Both the position numbers and the translations under genes were made by a program. A model generated the notes under the pieces. That model was not told the origin of the DNA. It made no database searches and was given only the letters and a program-made list of their open reading frames with translations. Below are positions 19,829-28,939 of a stretch of 64,000 nucleotides of DNA, one piece after another (within the stretch, counting starts at the first letter, position 1; each line of letters starts with the position of its first letter). Source of the stretch: Paracidovorax wautersii (GTDB lineage Bacteria > Pseudomonadota > Gammaproteobacteria > Burkholderiales > Burkholderiaceae_C); NCBI RefSeq assembly GCF_031453675.1, contig NZ_JAVIZX010000001.1, positions 4,507,378-4,571,377 of the forward strand, given 5' to 3'.

Positions 19829-20703
19829 TCGTTGGAGGGCTGAGAAGTCGTAGCTCCCAGTGCCACGCGGGCGGGCAGGCCGGCCGCGGCGTCACGGGAT
19901 GATGAGGAAGAAGTTGGAGCGGAAGGCGTGGCCGGTAGCTGCATGCGTACGCGGCCCGGGGCGGAGCGCCGGGCCATCGCCTGCGCCGCAGGCGGCTTGA
20001 GCTGGCCGTACAGGCCCAGCACGCTCTTCACGTAGTTCTGCGTTTCGCGGTAGGCCGGGATGCGCTGGCCCGCGCGCTGCACGGCGCCCTCGCCAGCGTT
20101 GTAGGCGGCCAGCGCCAGGTCCATGCGGCCTTCGAACAGGTCCAGCAGGTGGCGCAGGTAGCGCGTGCCGGCCGCCACATTGGTGGCCGGATCGACGAGC
20201 CGCTGGGCGGCGGTGCGCTTGGCATCGGCGGCCACGCCGAAGCGCTCCGCCGTCGCGGGCATCAGCTGCATCAGGCCGACGGCGCCGCGCGGGGACACGG
20301 CTGCCGGGTCGAAGCCCGACTCGGTGGCGATCACCGCCTGCAGCAGTTCGACCTCGACGCCGTAGCGCTCGGCCGCAGCGCGCAGATGGTGTCGGACGCT
20401 CTTGTAGCCCGGCGCGATGTCGAAGTAGGTCTGCAGCCGTGCGGGTCCCGATGCGGCGGCCGAGGCCGCAGCGGCACCGCCGTCCCGCACGGAGTCGAAC
20501 TCGCGGCCGCGGAAGAACAGTGCATAGCGTTCGTCCACCTGCTCGGCCGCAAAGTGGGTGATGCCCCGCTCGTCCACATAGGCCCACAGATCCGCCCACG
20601 CGGCATGCTGCGAAAACAGGAGCAGCATGCCCAATACGGACGAGCGCCAGCGGCCTAAAAGACCAGCAAGGCTTGAACCCAGCGCGGCAAGGCGGCCTGC
20701 CAT
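19825..20703 (-). CDS. Lytic transglycosylase (SLT domain)
   Basis: A 292-residue exported peptidoglycan lytic transglycosylase. An N-terminal hydrophobic segment (about 20-37) acts as signal peptide. A short region like DUF4124 ([21 protein letters not shown]) precedes the SLT catalytic domain with Glu128 in [32 protein letters not shown], and AYNAGEGAV near 206. The C-terminal ~45 residues are Ser/Ala-rich. It lies between parE (4-base gap) and parC (4-base overlap), so it is part of the topoisomerase IV operon, which is unexpected functionally. Catalytic residues look intact. Confidence 0.92.
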
Positions 20704-20707
20704 GGCT

Positions 20708-22690
20708 TCAGATGTCCACTTCCACGGCGTCGCCGTGCAGTTCCATCAGTTCACGCCGCGCGGCCGCTTCGCCCTTGCCCATCAGCTTGGTGATCAGGCC
20801 TTCGGTGGCGGCGAAGTCCATGTCGCCCAGCTGCACCGGTAGCAGGCGGCGGGTGTCGGGGTTGAGCGTGGTTTCCCACAGCTGCTCGGCGTTCATCTCG
20901 CCCAGGCCCTTGAAGCGGCTGATCTGGCACTTCTCGCGCGGCACGCCGTCCTTGGCGCACTTGTCCAGGATGGCCTCCAGCTCGCCATCGTCCAGCGCGT
21001 AGAGCTTGGAGGCCGGCTTCTTGCCCCGCGCCGGCACGTCCACGCGGAACAGCGGCGGGCGCGCCACGTAGATATGGCCGGTCTCGATGAGCTTGGGGAA
21101 ATGGCGGAAGAACAGCGTGAGCAGCAGCACCTGGATGTGCGAGCCGTCCACGTCGGCGTCCGACAGGATGCAGATCTTGCCGTAGCGCAGGCCGGACAGG
21201 TCGGGCGCATCGTTGGGGCCATGCGGGTCGACGCCGATGGCCACCGAGATGTCGTGGATTTCGGTGTTGGCGAACAGGCGGTCGCGGTCCACCTCCCAGG
21301 TGTTGAGCACCTTGCCGCGCAGTGGCAGCACGGCCTGGCTTTCCTTGTCGCGGCCCATCTTGGCGCTGCCGCCGGCGGAGTCGCCCTCGACCAGGAACAC
21401 CTCGTTGTGCGAGATGTCGCGGCTTTCGCAGTCGGTGAGCTTGCCGGGCAGCACGGCCACGCCGGAGCCTTTCTTCTTCTCCACCTTCTGGCCCGCCTTC
21501 TGGCGTGTCTGCGCGGCCTTGATGGCCAGTTCGGCCAGCTTCTTGCCGTAGTCGACGTGCTGGTGCAGCCACAGTTCGAGCGCCGGGCGCACGAAGTTGC
21601 TGACCAGGCGCACGGCATCGCGCGAGTTCAGCTTTTCCTTCACCTGGCCCTGGAACTGCGGGTCCAGCACCTTGGCCGACAGCACGTAGCTGGCGCGGGC
21701 GAACACATCCTCGGGCAGCAGCTTCACGCCCTTGGGCAACAGCGAATGCAGCTCGATGAAGCTCTTGACCGCGTTGAACAGGCCGTCGCGCAGGCCCGCG
21801 TCGTGCGTGCCGCCGGCGCTGGTCGGAATCAGGTTGACGTAGCTCTCGCGCACGGGCGCGCCTTCGTCGGTGAAGCCCACGCACCACGCGGCCCCCTCGC
21901 CTTCGGCAAAGCTCTCGTGGTGGCGGTCGGCAAAGCCCTCGCCCTCGAAGAGCGGAATCACCGGGTCGGCCGACAGCGTCTGCGCTAGGTAGTCGCGCAG
22001 GCCGCCCTTGTACTGCCAGGTCTGGGTCTCCTTGGTCTTTTCGTTCACCAGCGACACCGTCACGCCCGGCATCAGCACGGCCTTGCTGCGCAGCAGATGG
22101 GTGAGTTCGCCCATGGGCAGGGCCAGCGTCTCGAAGTACTTGCCGTCGGGCCAGACGCGCACCGTCGTGCCCTGCTTGCGCTCGCCGGGCTCCAGCGGTC
22201 GGGCCACCAGCGGCTCGGTCACGTCGCCGCCCTGAAACACCAGGCGGGCGACCTGCCCTTCGCGGTGGGTGCTGGCCTCCAGGCGCAGGGCCAGGGCGTT
22301 GGTCACGCTCACGCCCACGCCGTGCAGCCCGCCCGAGAAGCTGTAGGCGCCGCCCTTGCCCTTGTCAAACTTGCCGCCCGCGTGCAGGCGGGTGAACACC
22401 AGCTCGATCACCGGTGCCTTTTCCTCGGGGTGCAGGCCGAAGGGAATGCCCCGGCCGTCGTCTTCGATGCTCACCGAGCCGTCGGTGTGCAGGGTGACCT
22501 TGATCTTCTTGCCGTGCCCGGCCAGCGCCTCGTCGGCGGCGTTGTCCAGCACCTCCTGCAGGATGTGCAGGGGGTTGTCGGTGCGGGTGTACATGCCCGG
22601 GCGCTGCTTGACGGGCTCCAGCCCTTTCAGGACGCGGATCGAGCCTTCGGAGTATTCGCTGGCGGGAGTGGATGCGGGTTTGACTGCCAT
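20708..22690 (-). CDS. parE: DNA topoisomerase IV subunit B
   Basis: A 660-residue ATPase subunit of topoisomerase IV. It carries the GHKL ATPase (EVLDNAADEALAG about 46-58; GRGIPFG; GGLHGVGVSVTNAL), a transducer domain, and a TOPRIM domain with EGDSAGGSAKMGRD (about 434) and the Mg-binding DADVDGSHI (about 511). The C terminus FKGLGEMNAEQLWETT is diagnostic for the family. ATG 22690 was chosen because it matches the conserved N terminus; an open frame continues far upstream but runs antisense to the MFS gene. First gene of the parE-transglycosylase-parC operon, divergent from the MFS gene. Confidence 0.96.
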   Translation of the reverse strand: MAVKPASTPASEYSEGSIRVLKGLEPVKQRPGMYTRTDNPLHILQEVLDNAADEALAGHGKKIKVTLHTDGSVSIEDDGRGIPFGLHPEEKAPVIELVFTRLHAGGKFDKGKGGAYSFSGGLHGVGVSVTNALALRLEASTHREGQVARLVFQGGDVTEPLVARPLEPGERKQGTTVRVWPDGKYFETLALPMGELTHLLRSKAVLMPGVTVSLVNEKTKETQTWQYKGGLRDYLAQTLSADPVIPLFEGEGFADRHHESFAEGEGAAWCVGFTDEGAPVRESYVNLIPTSAGGTHDAGLRDGLFNAVKSFIELHSLLPKGVKLLPEDVFARASYVLSAKVLDPQFQGQVKEKLNSRDAVRLVSNFVRPALELWLHQHVDYGKKLAELAIKAAQTRQKAGQKVEKKKGSGVAVLPGKLTDCESRDISHNEVFLVEGDSAGGSAKMGRDKESQAVLPLRGKVLNTWEVDRDRLFANTEIHDISVAIGVDPHGPNDAPDLSGLRYGKICILSDADVDGSHIQVLLLTLFFRHFPKLIETGHIYVARPPLFRVDVPARGKKPASKLYALDDGELEAILDKCAKDGVPREKCQISRFKGLGEMNAEQLWETTLNPDTRRLLPVQLGDMDFAATEGLITKLMGKGEAAARRELMELHGDAVEVDI

Positions 22691-22819
22691 GGCGGCGGAT
22701 TGTAGTGCTGGATATAACAACAGTTTTCTCCACTCCGGTTTTATCCGCCGGGCGCCCTCCCGCTCTCCGCTGTCGCAGCCACGCCAGCGCGAAAGGCGGG
22801 TTTTGGCTACATTCGCCGG

Positions 22820-24043
22820 ATGCATAAAGACACACAGAAACTGTCCATGGCCCAGGTGCTGATGTGCGGCGCCGCCATCGTCACGCTGTCCATGGGCATC
22901 CGGCACGGGTTCGGCCTGTGGCTGCAGCCCATCACGCAGGACATGGGCTGGACGCGCCAGACCTTTGCCCTGGCAATCGCCGTGCAGAACATCGCCTGGG
23001 GCGTGTTCGGCATCTTCGCCGGCATGGCGGCCGACCGGTTCGGGGCCTTCCGTGTGCTGATCGGCGGGGCGGTGCTCTATGCGCTGGGCCTGGCCGGCAT
23101 GGCGCTGTCGCCGACGCCGCTGCTGTTCGCCCTCACCGCCGGCGTGCTGATCGGCGCGGCCCAGGCGGGCACCACCTATGCCGTGATCTACGGCGTGCTG
23201 GGCCGCCAGATCGCGCCCGAGAAGCGCTCCTGGGCCATGGGCGTGGCGGCCGCGGCCGGTTCGTTCGGCCAGTTCCTGATGGTGCCCGTGGAGGGCCAGC
23301 TGATCGCCGGCCTGGGCTGGCAGGAGGCCCTGCTCGCCCTCTCGGCCATGGTGCTGCTCATCGTGCCGCTGGCCTTCGGCCTGCGCGAGCCGGGCTTCGG
23401 CAACGCTGCCGGGGGTGCAAAGCTCCAGCGCAGCCAGACCGTGGGGCAGGCCATGTCCGAGGCGCTGCGCTATCCCAGCTTTCTGCTGCTCACGGCCGGC
23501 TACTTCGTGTGCGGCTTCCAGGTGGTGTTCATCGGCGTGCACATGCCCAGCTACCTGAAGGACCATGGCCTGTCGCCCCAGGTGGCCAGCTATGCGCTGG
23601 CGCTGATCGGCCTGTTCAACGTGTTTGGCACCTACATCGCCGGCACGCTCGGCCAGCGCATGGCCAAGCGCAAGATCCTCGCCTTCATCTACTTCGCGCG
23701 GGCGGTGGCCATCAGCGTCTTCCTGCTGGTGCCGCTGTCGCCGCTGTCGGTGTATGTGTTCTCGGCCGTCATCGGCTTCCTGTGGCTGTCCACCGTGCCG
23801 CCCACCAACGCCACCGTGGCGCAGATCTTCGGGGTGCAGCATCTGTCGATGCTGGGCGGCTTCGTGTTCTTCAGCCACCAGATCGGCAGCTTCCTGGGCG
23901 TGTGGCTGGGCGGGCTGCTGTACGACCAGACCGGCAGCTACGATGTGGTCTGGTACCTGGCCATCGCGCTGGGCGTCTTCGCGGGGCTGGTGAACCTGCC
24001 CGTGAAGGAAGCCCCGATCCTGCGCGCGCCCCAGGCCGCCTGA
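22820..24043 (+). CDS. Major facilitator superfamily transporter
   Basis: A 407-residue, 12-helix MFS permease. It shows SMGIRHGFGLWLQPITQDMGWTR in the first loop, GMAADRFGAFRVLIGG as the loop 2-3 signature, and a cytoplasmic loop near 190-205. It resembles the oxalate/formate and monocarboxylate branch often found in Burkholderiales. Substrate is unknown. The N terminus MHKDTQKLSMAQVL is short and cytoplasmic. Transcribed divergently from parE with a 129-bp intergenic region. The stop is followed closely by a small broken gene. Confidence 0.92.
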   Translation: MHKDTQKLSMAQVLMCGAAIVTLSMGIRHGFGLWLQPITQDMGWTRQTFALAIAVQNIAWGVFGIFAGMAADRFGAFRVLIGGAVLYALGLAGMALSPTPLLFALTAGVLIGAAQAGTTYAVIYGVLGRQIAPEKRSWAMGVAAAAGSFGQFLMVPVEGQLIAGLGWQEALLALSAMVLLIVPLAFGLREPGFGNAAGGAKLQRSQTVGQAMSEALRYPSFLLLTAGYFVCGFQVVFIGVHMPSYLKDHGLSPQVASYALALIGLFNVFGTYIAGTLGQRMAKRKILAFIYFARAVAISVFLLVPLSPLSVYVFSAVIGFLWLSTVPPTNATVAQIFGVQHLSMLGGFVFFSHQIGSFLGVWLGGLLYDQTGSYDVVWYLAIALGVFAGLVNLPVKEAPILRAPQAA

Positions 24044-24064
24044 CCCTCCAACCCCGCTACCGCC

Positions 24065-24231
24065 ATGCCCACCACCGCTGCCCCGACGCCCGCTCCCGCC
24101 GCGCCCGCGTTCGCCCGCGCCGGTGGGCCTGGGCGCTGGCGGGCGCGGCGGTGCTCGCACTGGTCTTCCTGCTGTACACCGAGCCCGGCTTCGTGGTGAT
24201 GATGGCGGACCAGGTGTGGGCCTGCTTCTGA
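24065..24231 (+). pseudogene. Small single-pass membrane protein, frameshifted
   Basis: ATG 24065 opens an Ala/Pro-rich frame (MPTTAAPTPAPAAPAFARA), while the convincing part lies in another frame: WAWALAGAAVLALVFLLYTEPGF then MMADQVWACF and a TGA at 24229. Adding one C to the CC at 24120-24121 joins them into a 55-residue protein with one membrane helix and the C-terminal (A)DQxWACF motif that I recognise from small Burkholderiales proteins of unknown function. It is either a real one-base deletion or a sequence error. An alternative start inside the second frame (CTG or GTG only) is less convincing. It lies 21 bp after the MFS gene and is probably co-transcribed with it. Confidence 0.55.
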
Positions 24232-24237
24232 GGCAAG

Positions 24238-24304
24238 ATCCAAGCAAAATCGGCCTCCAGCGCTTATTGGATAAGCGCATATAGCTCCCATTTCAATAGC
24301 AAAC
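24238..24304. repeat. Dispersed AGCTGC/GCGCTT repeat
   Basis: One clear copy, reverse orientation: AAAATCGGCCTCCAGCGC, TTATTGGATAAGCGC, ATATAGCTCCC, CAATAGC. The centre GCGCTTATTGGATAAGCGC is an almost perfect palindrome. It separates the broken small gene from the methyltransferase gene. Confidence 0.75.
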
Positions 24305-24306
24305 CC

Positions 24307-24864
24307 ATGCCACAGAACCTGCCCGCGGCCCCGTCGCCCTGGATCGAGCGCTGGGCCCACCTGCTGCCGCAGGGCGGTTCGGTGCTGGACGTGGCCTGCG
24401 GCGCCGGCCGGCATGTGCGCTGGCTGCACGCACGCGGCCACCGCGTCACCGGCGTCGACCGGGACGCCGCGGCCCTGGCGCCGCTGCAAGCCCTGGGCGA
24501 GATGGTCTGCGCAGACATCGAAGGCGGCCCCTGGCCGCTGCCCGGCCGCCGGTTCGACGCGGTCGTCGTCACCAACTACCTCTGGCGGCCGCTGCTGCCG
24601 GTGCTGGTCGCCAGCGTGGCGCCCGGCGGCGTGCTGCTGTACGAGACCTTCGCCGCAGGCAACGAGCGGCTGGGCCGGCCGGCACGCCCGGAGTTTCTTT
24701 TGCGGCCCGGGGAACTGCTGGCCGCCTGCACGGGTCTGCGTACCGTGGCCTTCGAGGACGGCTATCTCGACAGCCCTGCCCGGTGTATGCAGCGCGTGGC
24801 CGCCCTCCGGGAAGATGCCGAGTCTGCCCCTCTCGAGCGCCTCCGGCTGCAGCCCCCGCTCTAG
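24307..24864 (+). CDS. Class I SAM-dependent methyltransferase
   Basis: A 185-residue small Rossmann-fold methyltransferase. SAM-binding motif I is VLDVACGAGRHVRWL (about 25-39), then GVDRDAAAL (motif II) and the acidic VCADIEGGPWPLPGRRFDAVVVTNYLWR. The motif YETFAAGNERLGRPARPEFLLRPGEL is typical of the UbiE/TehB-like small group. Substrate is unknown. ATG 24307 starts just past the repeat element. It is followed closely by dapA but has its own apparent promoter gap. Confidence 0.88.
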   Translation: MPQNLPAAPSPWIERWAHLLPQGGSVLDVACGAGRHVRWLHARGHRVTGVDRDAAALAPLQALGEMVCADIEGGPWPLPGRRFDAVVVTNYLWRPLLPVLVASVAPGGVLLYETFAAGNERLGRPARPEFLLRPGELLAACTGLRTVAFEDGYLDSPARCMQRVAALREDAESAPLERLRLQPPL

Positions 24865-24865
24865 T

Positions 24866-24871
24866 TAGAAT
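24866..24871 (+). promoter_or_regulatory. Putative -10 element of dapA
   Basis: TAGAAT lies 27 bases upstream of the dapA start codon, overlapping the stop region of the methyltransferase gene. No good -35 is visible. Low certainty. Confidence 0.35.
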
Positions 24872-24898
24872 GCTCTTTTACCGTTTTCCAACGCGGAC

Positions 24899-25795
24899 AT
24901 GACCCTTCCCAGCGCTCCTCTGACCGGCAGCATCGTCGCTCTCGTCACCCCCATGCACGAAGACGGCAGCGTGGACTACCCCACGCTGCGCACCCTGATC
25001 GACTGGCACATCGCCGAGGGCACCGACTGCATCGGCGTCGTCGGCACCACGGGCGAATCGCCCACGGTGAACGTCGAGGAGCACTGCGAGATCATCCGCG
25101 TGGCCGTCGAGCAGGCGGCCAAGCGCGTGCCCATCATGGCCGGCTGCGGTGCCAACTCCACGGCCGAGGCCATCGAGCTGGCGCGCTTTGCCAAGAAGGT
25201 GGGCGCCGACTCGCAGCTGCAGGTCGTGCCCTACTACAACAAGCCGACGCAGGAAGGCCAGTACCAGCACTTCAAGGCCATCGCCGAAGCCGTGGGCGAC
25301 CTGCCCACCATCCTCTACAACGTGCCCGGCCGCTCCGTCGCCGATATGCAGCACGACACCGTGCTGCGCCTGGCGCAGGTGCCCGGCATCATCGGCATCA
25401 AGGAAGCCACCGGCAACATCGAACGCGCGCAGTGGCTCATCCGTGACGTGCCCCAGGGCTTCGCCGTGTATTCCGGCGACGATCCGACGGCCGTGGCCCT
25501 CATGCTGTGCGGCGGCCAGGGCAACATCAGCGTGACGGCCAACGTGGCCCCGCGCCTGATGCACGAGCTGTGCGTGGCCGCGCTGGCCGGCGACGTGCGC
25601 CGCGCCATGGACATCCAGCTGCGCCTGATGCCCGTGCACAAGCACCTCTTCGTCGAGGCCAACCCCATCCCGGTCAAGTGGGCCATGGCCCGCCTGGGCC
25701 GCTGCGGCGGCACCATGCGCCTGCCCATGACGCCCCTGAGCCCCGCCAGCGAACCGGTGGTGGAGGCCGCGCTGCGCTCCGCCGGCCTGCTCTGA
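24899..25795 (+). CDS. dapA: 4-hydroxy-tetrahydrodipicolinate synthase
   Basis: A 298-residue class I aldolase that condenses pyruvate with aspartate semialdehyde, the first committed step to lysine and meso-diaminopimelate. Schiff-base Lys168 is in GIKEATG, Tyr140 in LYNVPGR, and the GTTGES signature is at 49-54. Length is normal. The order dapA-bamC, conserved from E. coli to betaproteobacteria, supports the call. ATG 24899 gives the standard N terminus. Confidence 0.97.
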   Translation: MTLPSAPLTGSIVALVTPMHEDGSVDYPTLRTLIDWHIAEGTDCIGVVGTTGESPTVNVEEHCEIIRVAVEQAAKRVPIMAGCGANSTAEAIELARFAKKVGADSQLQVVPYYNKPTQEGQYQHFKAIAEAVGDLPTILYNVPGRSVADMQHDTVLRLAQVPGIIGIKEATGNIERAQWLIRDVPQGFAVYSGDDPTAVALMLCGGQGNISVTANVAPRLMHELCVAALAGDVRRAMDIQLRLMPVHKHLFVEANPIPVKWAMARLGRCGGTMRLPMTPLSPASEPVVEAALRSAGLL

Positions 25796-25850
25796 CCCTT
25801 TTCCGCACGGCCCCTTTCGGCAACTCTCCCAGATCTACGAGGATTTTCGC

Positions 25851-26939
25851 GTGAACGCTTCCACCCGCCTGGGCCTGCTCGGCCTCGTTATGGCCTTGTC
25901 GGCCTGCTCCGTGCTGGAGAACGACAAGATCGACTACAAGAGCGCCACCAAGGGATCGACCCTGGAAGTGCCGCCGGACCTGAACCAGATCGCGCGGGAG
26001 ACGCGCTACGTGGTGCCGGGCGCCCCGGTCTCCGCCGCCGCCTACGAAGCCGGCCAGGCCCAGCGCCCTGCCGCATCCGCTGCAGCCGCCCCCAAGGCCA
26101 TCGGCGACGTGCGCATCGAACGCGACGGCAACCAGCGCTGGCTGGTGGTCGACCGTCCGGCCGACCAGCTCTGGGAACCGGTGCGCGACTTCTGGCTGGA
26201 AAACGGCTTCATCTTCACCACCGAGCAAGCCAATCTCGGCATCCTGGAAACCGACTGGGCCGAGAACCGCGCCAAGCTGCCCCAGGACATCATCCGCTCG
26301 ACCATCGGCAAGGTCTTCGATTCGCTGTACTCGACCGGCGAGCGTGATCGCTTCCGCACCCGCCTGGAGCGCGGCGCCAACGGCAGCACCGAGATCTTCA
26401 TCAGCCACCGCGGCATGATCGAGGTCTACTCGTCCACGCAGAAGGACAGCACCGTCTGGCAGCCCCGGCCTGTGGACCCGGAACTGGAAACCGAATTCCT
26501 GCGCCGCCTGATGGTCAAGCTGGGCGTCAGCCAGGAGCAGGCAAAGGCCGTGGCCGCAGCGCCCGCACCCGTCATCCCCACGGCGCGCATGGCCACCGTC
26601 AACAACACCCCGGTGGTGCAGCTCGACGAAGGCTTCGACCGCGCATGGCGCCGCGTCGGCCTGTCGCTGGACCGCACCGGCTTCACGGTGGAAGACCGCG
26701 ACCGCAGCCAGGGCGTGTACTTCGTGCGCTACGTGGCCCCGACCGAGAAGAAGGAACAGGGCTTCTTCAGCAAGATCTTCAGCCGCTCTCCGGATGCCGT
26801 GGCGCCGCTCAAGTACCGGATCGTCGTGCGCAGCGAAGGCGAGAAGAGCACCGCCTCCGTGCTGAACGCCGCTGGCGCGCCCGAGTCCTCGGCCAACGCC
26901 GAGCGCATCGTGCGCGTGCTGGCGGACGACCTGAAGTAA
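25851..26939 (+). CDS. bamC: Outer-membrane assembly lipoprotein BamC
   Basis: A 362-residue lipoprotein subunit of the BAM complex (NlpB/DapX) that helps insert beta-barrel proteins in the outer membrane. GTG 25851 starts a signal peptide with a lipobox LSAC (Cys19). Next come the unstructured YKSATKGSTLEVPPDL segment, which binds BamD in E. coli, and two helix-grip domains (about 75-225 and 250-360). It follows dapA by 55 bp, as in other proteobacteria, and is followed 22 bp later by an MBL gene, so a dapA-bamC-MBL operon is likely. Confidence 0.93.
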   Translation: MNASTRLGLLGLVMALSACSVLENDKIDYKSATKGSTLEVPPDLNQIARETRYVVPGAPVSAAAYEAGQAQRPAASAAAAPKAIGDVRIERDGNQRWLVVDRPADQLWEPVRDFWLENGFIFTTEQANLGILETDWAENRAKLPQDIIRSTIGKVFDSLYSTGERDRFRTRLERGANGSTEIFISHRGMIEVYSSTQKDSTVWQPRPVDPELETEFLRRLMVKLGVSQEQAKAVAAAPAPVIPTARMATVNNTPVVQLDEGFDRAWRRVGLSLDRTGFTVEDRDRSQGVYFVRYVAPTEKKEQGFFSKIFSRSPDAVAPLKYRIVVRSEGEKSTASVLNAAGAPESSANAERIVRVLADDLK

Positions 26940-26961
26940 GCCGGGAAGGCGTTGCCGATCG

Positions 26962-27741
26962 GTGCTGCGTTTTCGCAATCTGGCCAGTGGCAGCACCGGC
27001 AACGCTACCGTCGTCGAAGGGCGCAGCGGCACGCAGACGCGCCGCCTCCTCGTCGACTGCGGCCTGGGCATCCGCCAGCTGGAATGGCGCCTGGCGGCTG
27101 CCGGCATCGCACTGCAGCAGCTCGACGGGATCTTCATCACGCATGAGCATTCCGACCACATCGGCTGCTCGCTGAAGCTGGCCCTGCGCCACCGCATACC
27201 GGTGTGGATGAGCCAGGGCACGCATGCGGCCTTGGGCGCTCCGGATTTCGACGGCCTGCTGCGCGTGGCCTGCGACGGCGAGCCCATCGACCTGGGCGCC
27301 TTCGAGGCCCTGCCATTCACCGTGCCGCACGACGCGCGCGAGCCGCTGCACCTGCGCTGCAGCGACGGCGCCACCCACATCGGATTGCTCACCGACCTGG
27401 GCCATGCCTCCGAGCATGTGCTGCACCATCTGCAGGGCTGCCACGCCCTGCTGCTGGAGTCCAACCACGACCCCGAGATGCTCCAGGCGTCCAGCTACCC
27501 GGCCTTCCTCAAGCGGCGCATCAGCGGGCGGCTGGGCCACCTGCCCAACACGGTCTCGGCAGACATCCTGAAAGCCGTGCGGCACGACGGCCTGCAGCGC
27601 GTGGTCGCCGCGCACCTGAGCGCGCAGAACAACCGGCCGGAGCTGGCGCAGGCCGCGCTGGCCGAGGCGCTCGGCTGGAGCACCGGCGACATCGACGTCG
27701 CCCATCCGCGGGAAGGCACGGACTGGATTGCCGTCAACTGA
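26962..27741 (+). CDS. MBL-fold metallohydrolase (YycJ-like)
   Basis: A 259-residue metallo-beta-lactamase-fold protein. It has the metal motif HEHSDH (61-66), the following histidine region FTVPHDAREPLHL (about 117), and ESNHDPEML (about 170) with GRLGHLPNTVSADIL. These mark the YycJ/WalJ subgroup, proposed exonuclease or RNase-like hydrolases; substrate is untested here. GTG 26962 is the first start. It sits at the end of the dapA-bamC unit. I cannot see a terminator of its own before the convergent lipoprotein gene. Confidence 0.9.
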   Translation: MLRFRNLASGSTGNATVVEGRSGTQTRRLLVDCGLGIRQLEWRLAAAGIALQQLDGIFITHEHSDHIGCSLKLALRHRIPVWMSQGTHAALGAPDFDGLLRVACDGEPIDLGAFEALPFTVPHDAREPLHLRCSDGATHIGLLTDLGHASEHVLHHLQGCHALLLESNHDPEMLQASSYPAFLKRRISGRLGHLPNTVSADILKAVRHDGLQRVVAAHLSAQNNRPELAQAALAEALGWSTGDIDVAHPREGTDWIAVN

Positions 27742-27876
27742 TCCCGGCCTCAAAGGCCTGCTCGCCTGACCCGGTTGGCAGAAGGTCTGGGCCCGCGCCG
27801 GCCACCAGGACTGCACGCCGCACGACGTAGCGTTCCAGCAAGGCCTTCAGGGCCGCAATCCGTCCGGTCCCGCCAA

Positions 27877-27909
27877 AGAAAAAGCCCCGACCGCGCGGTA
27901 CGGGGCTTT
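27877..27909 (-). terminator. Intrinsic terminator of the Ala-rich lipoprotein gene
   Basis: A perfect 9-bp stem, AAAGCCCCG / CGGGGCTTT, around an 11-base loop (27881-27909), with a T-run on the minus strand (GGGGCTTTTTCTTTGG). It ends the lipoprotein gene on the minus strand and could also stop plus-strand transcripts from the MBL gene. Confidence 0.85.
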
Positions 27910-27949
27910 CGCCGTCCGGAAGCAGGTTCCGGACAGGGGGCCAATCGGC

Positions 27950-28210
27950 TTACTTGGCAGCCGATGCGCCTGCAGCAGCGGCGGCGGCTGCATCGGCAGC
28001 GGCGGCAGCAGCGTCGGAGGCGGGAGCGGATGCGGCATCGGCAGCCGGTGCGGCAGCGGCGTCGGAAGCAGGCGCTTCTGCGGGAGCTGCGGCAGGAGCG
28101 GGGGCTTCGACAGCGGCAGGAGCCGGTGCAGGAGCGGGCTCTTCCTTCTTGCCGCAAGCGGCGAGGGCTGCAGCAGCGATCAGGGCGGCCAGAACGACGG
28201 AGTTCTTCAT
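27950..28210 (-). CDS. Small Ala-rich lipoprotein
   Basis: An 86-residue predicted lipoprotein. The signal peptide MKNSVVLAALIAAAALAAC ends in a lipobox LAAC at Cys19, then GKKEEPAPAP. The mature part is almost only Ala, Pro, Asp, Glu and Ser, with imprecise repeats of SDAAAA and DAASAPAS. It is likely disordered and periplasmic or outer-membrane-bound. ATG 28210 has an AGGAAA ribosome site. It is isolated, with its own terminator, and its function is unknown. The high-Ala antisense frame opposite it is a shadow. Confidence 0.8.
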   Translation of the reverse strand: MKNSVVLAALIAAAALAACGKKEEPAPAPAPAAVEAPAPAAAPAEAPASDAAAAPAADAASAPASDAAAAAADAAAAAAAGASAAK

Positions 28211-28393
28211 TTCAGTGTTTCCTATTGGACAGACGATTCTTTGAATGGCCATGACGTCCACCTCTTGCAGCGGTGCGCTGTGGCTGTATGCGCTCAAGGG
28301 CGCTCTGGTTTTGAAACCAGTTCGAAATTATAGGGAGGTTTTGTCAATCCTGACTAACGCTGACAGCAGGAAATACGCGGCTTTGCCAGCGCT

Positions 28394-28924
28394 TCACAAA
28401 CCCAGCGTGGTAGCGGGAAAGCCGGGGCTGCTGCGGCGCAGCAGCCACTCGTCCAGCGATTCCCGCAGCCGCTGGCAGCGCTCGGGCTCGGATCCGCTCA
28501 CCCCCGCGCAGCGCTGCGGGTCCAGCCGGTGCAGCGCCCAACTCGGAGACCAGAGCGCACTCGGCAACTCCACGGAACTCGCGGCGGCCCGGCGGCACTC
28601 GATGATGTGACCCCAGGTGCCACGCCAGTGCACGAAGCGCGGATGGGCGCGCACGATCTCGTCGAAGCCACCGGCCAGCAGCACGAACCGCCGCCCGCTG
28701 CGCGCCCAGGCCTCCAAGGACTCCGTCACGCTGCGCTCGCTCAGCGGCCAGTCGCCGAATTGCGCATCGCTGAGCACCAATTCCGGCCATCCCTCGCGCG
28801 CCGCGCAAGCCAGAGCATCGCGGACCAGGCCACGAAAGGCCTCGCGCCCGTCGAACCGACCAGAGGGCAGTCCCCCACCCCACGGTACGGGTGCGTCAGC
28901 ACCTTCGGCAGGCAGCTTGGGCAT
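28394..28924 (-). CDS. Conserved protein of unknown function beside the ribosomal oxygenase gene
   Basis: A 176-residue cytoplasmic protein without signal peptide or membrane helix. Visible parts are GREAFRGLVRDALACAAREGWPELVLSD near residues 27-54, GRRFVLLAGGFDEIVRAHPRFVHWRGTWGHIIECR in the middle, and a C-terminal helix ERCQRLRESLDEWLLRRSSPG. I do not recognise a named domain. It begins 15 bp after the stop of the cupin oxygenase gene on the same strand, so the two are probably one transcript and may share a job. Confidence 0.75.
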   Translation of the reverse strand: MPKLPAEGADAPVPWGGGLPSGRFDGREAFRGLVRDALACAAREGWPELVLSDAQFGDWPLSERSVTESLEAWARSGRRFVLLAGGFDEIVRAHPRFVHWRGTWGHIIECRRAAASSVELPSALWSPSWALHRLDPQRCAGVSGSEPERCQRLRESLDEWLLRRSSPGFPATTLGL

Positions 28925-28939
28925 GCGAAGCTTCAGGGT

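Noticed and set aside
22691..24280. In-frame upstream extension of parE of more than 500 codons.
   Set aside because: It overlaps the MFS gene in antisense and has the His/Arg-rich composition of antisense GC-rich DNA; the conserved ParE start is at 22690.
27954..28244. Plus-strand Ala-rich frame opposite the small lipoprotein gene.
   Set aside because: It mirrors the GC-rich repeats of the lipoprotein coding sequence; no ribosome site; the minus-strand gene has a lipobox and a terminator.
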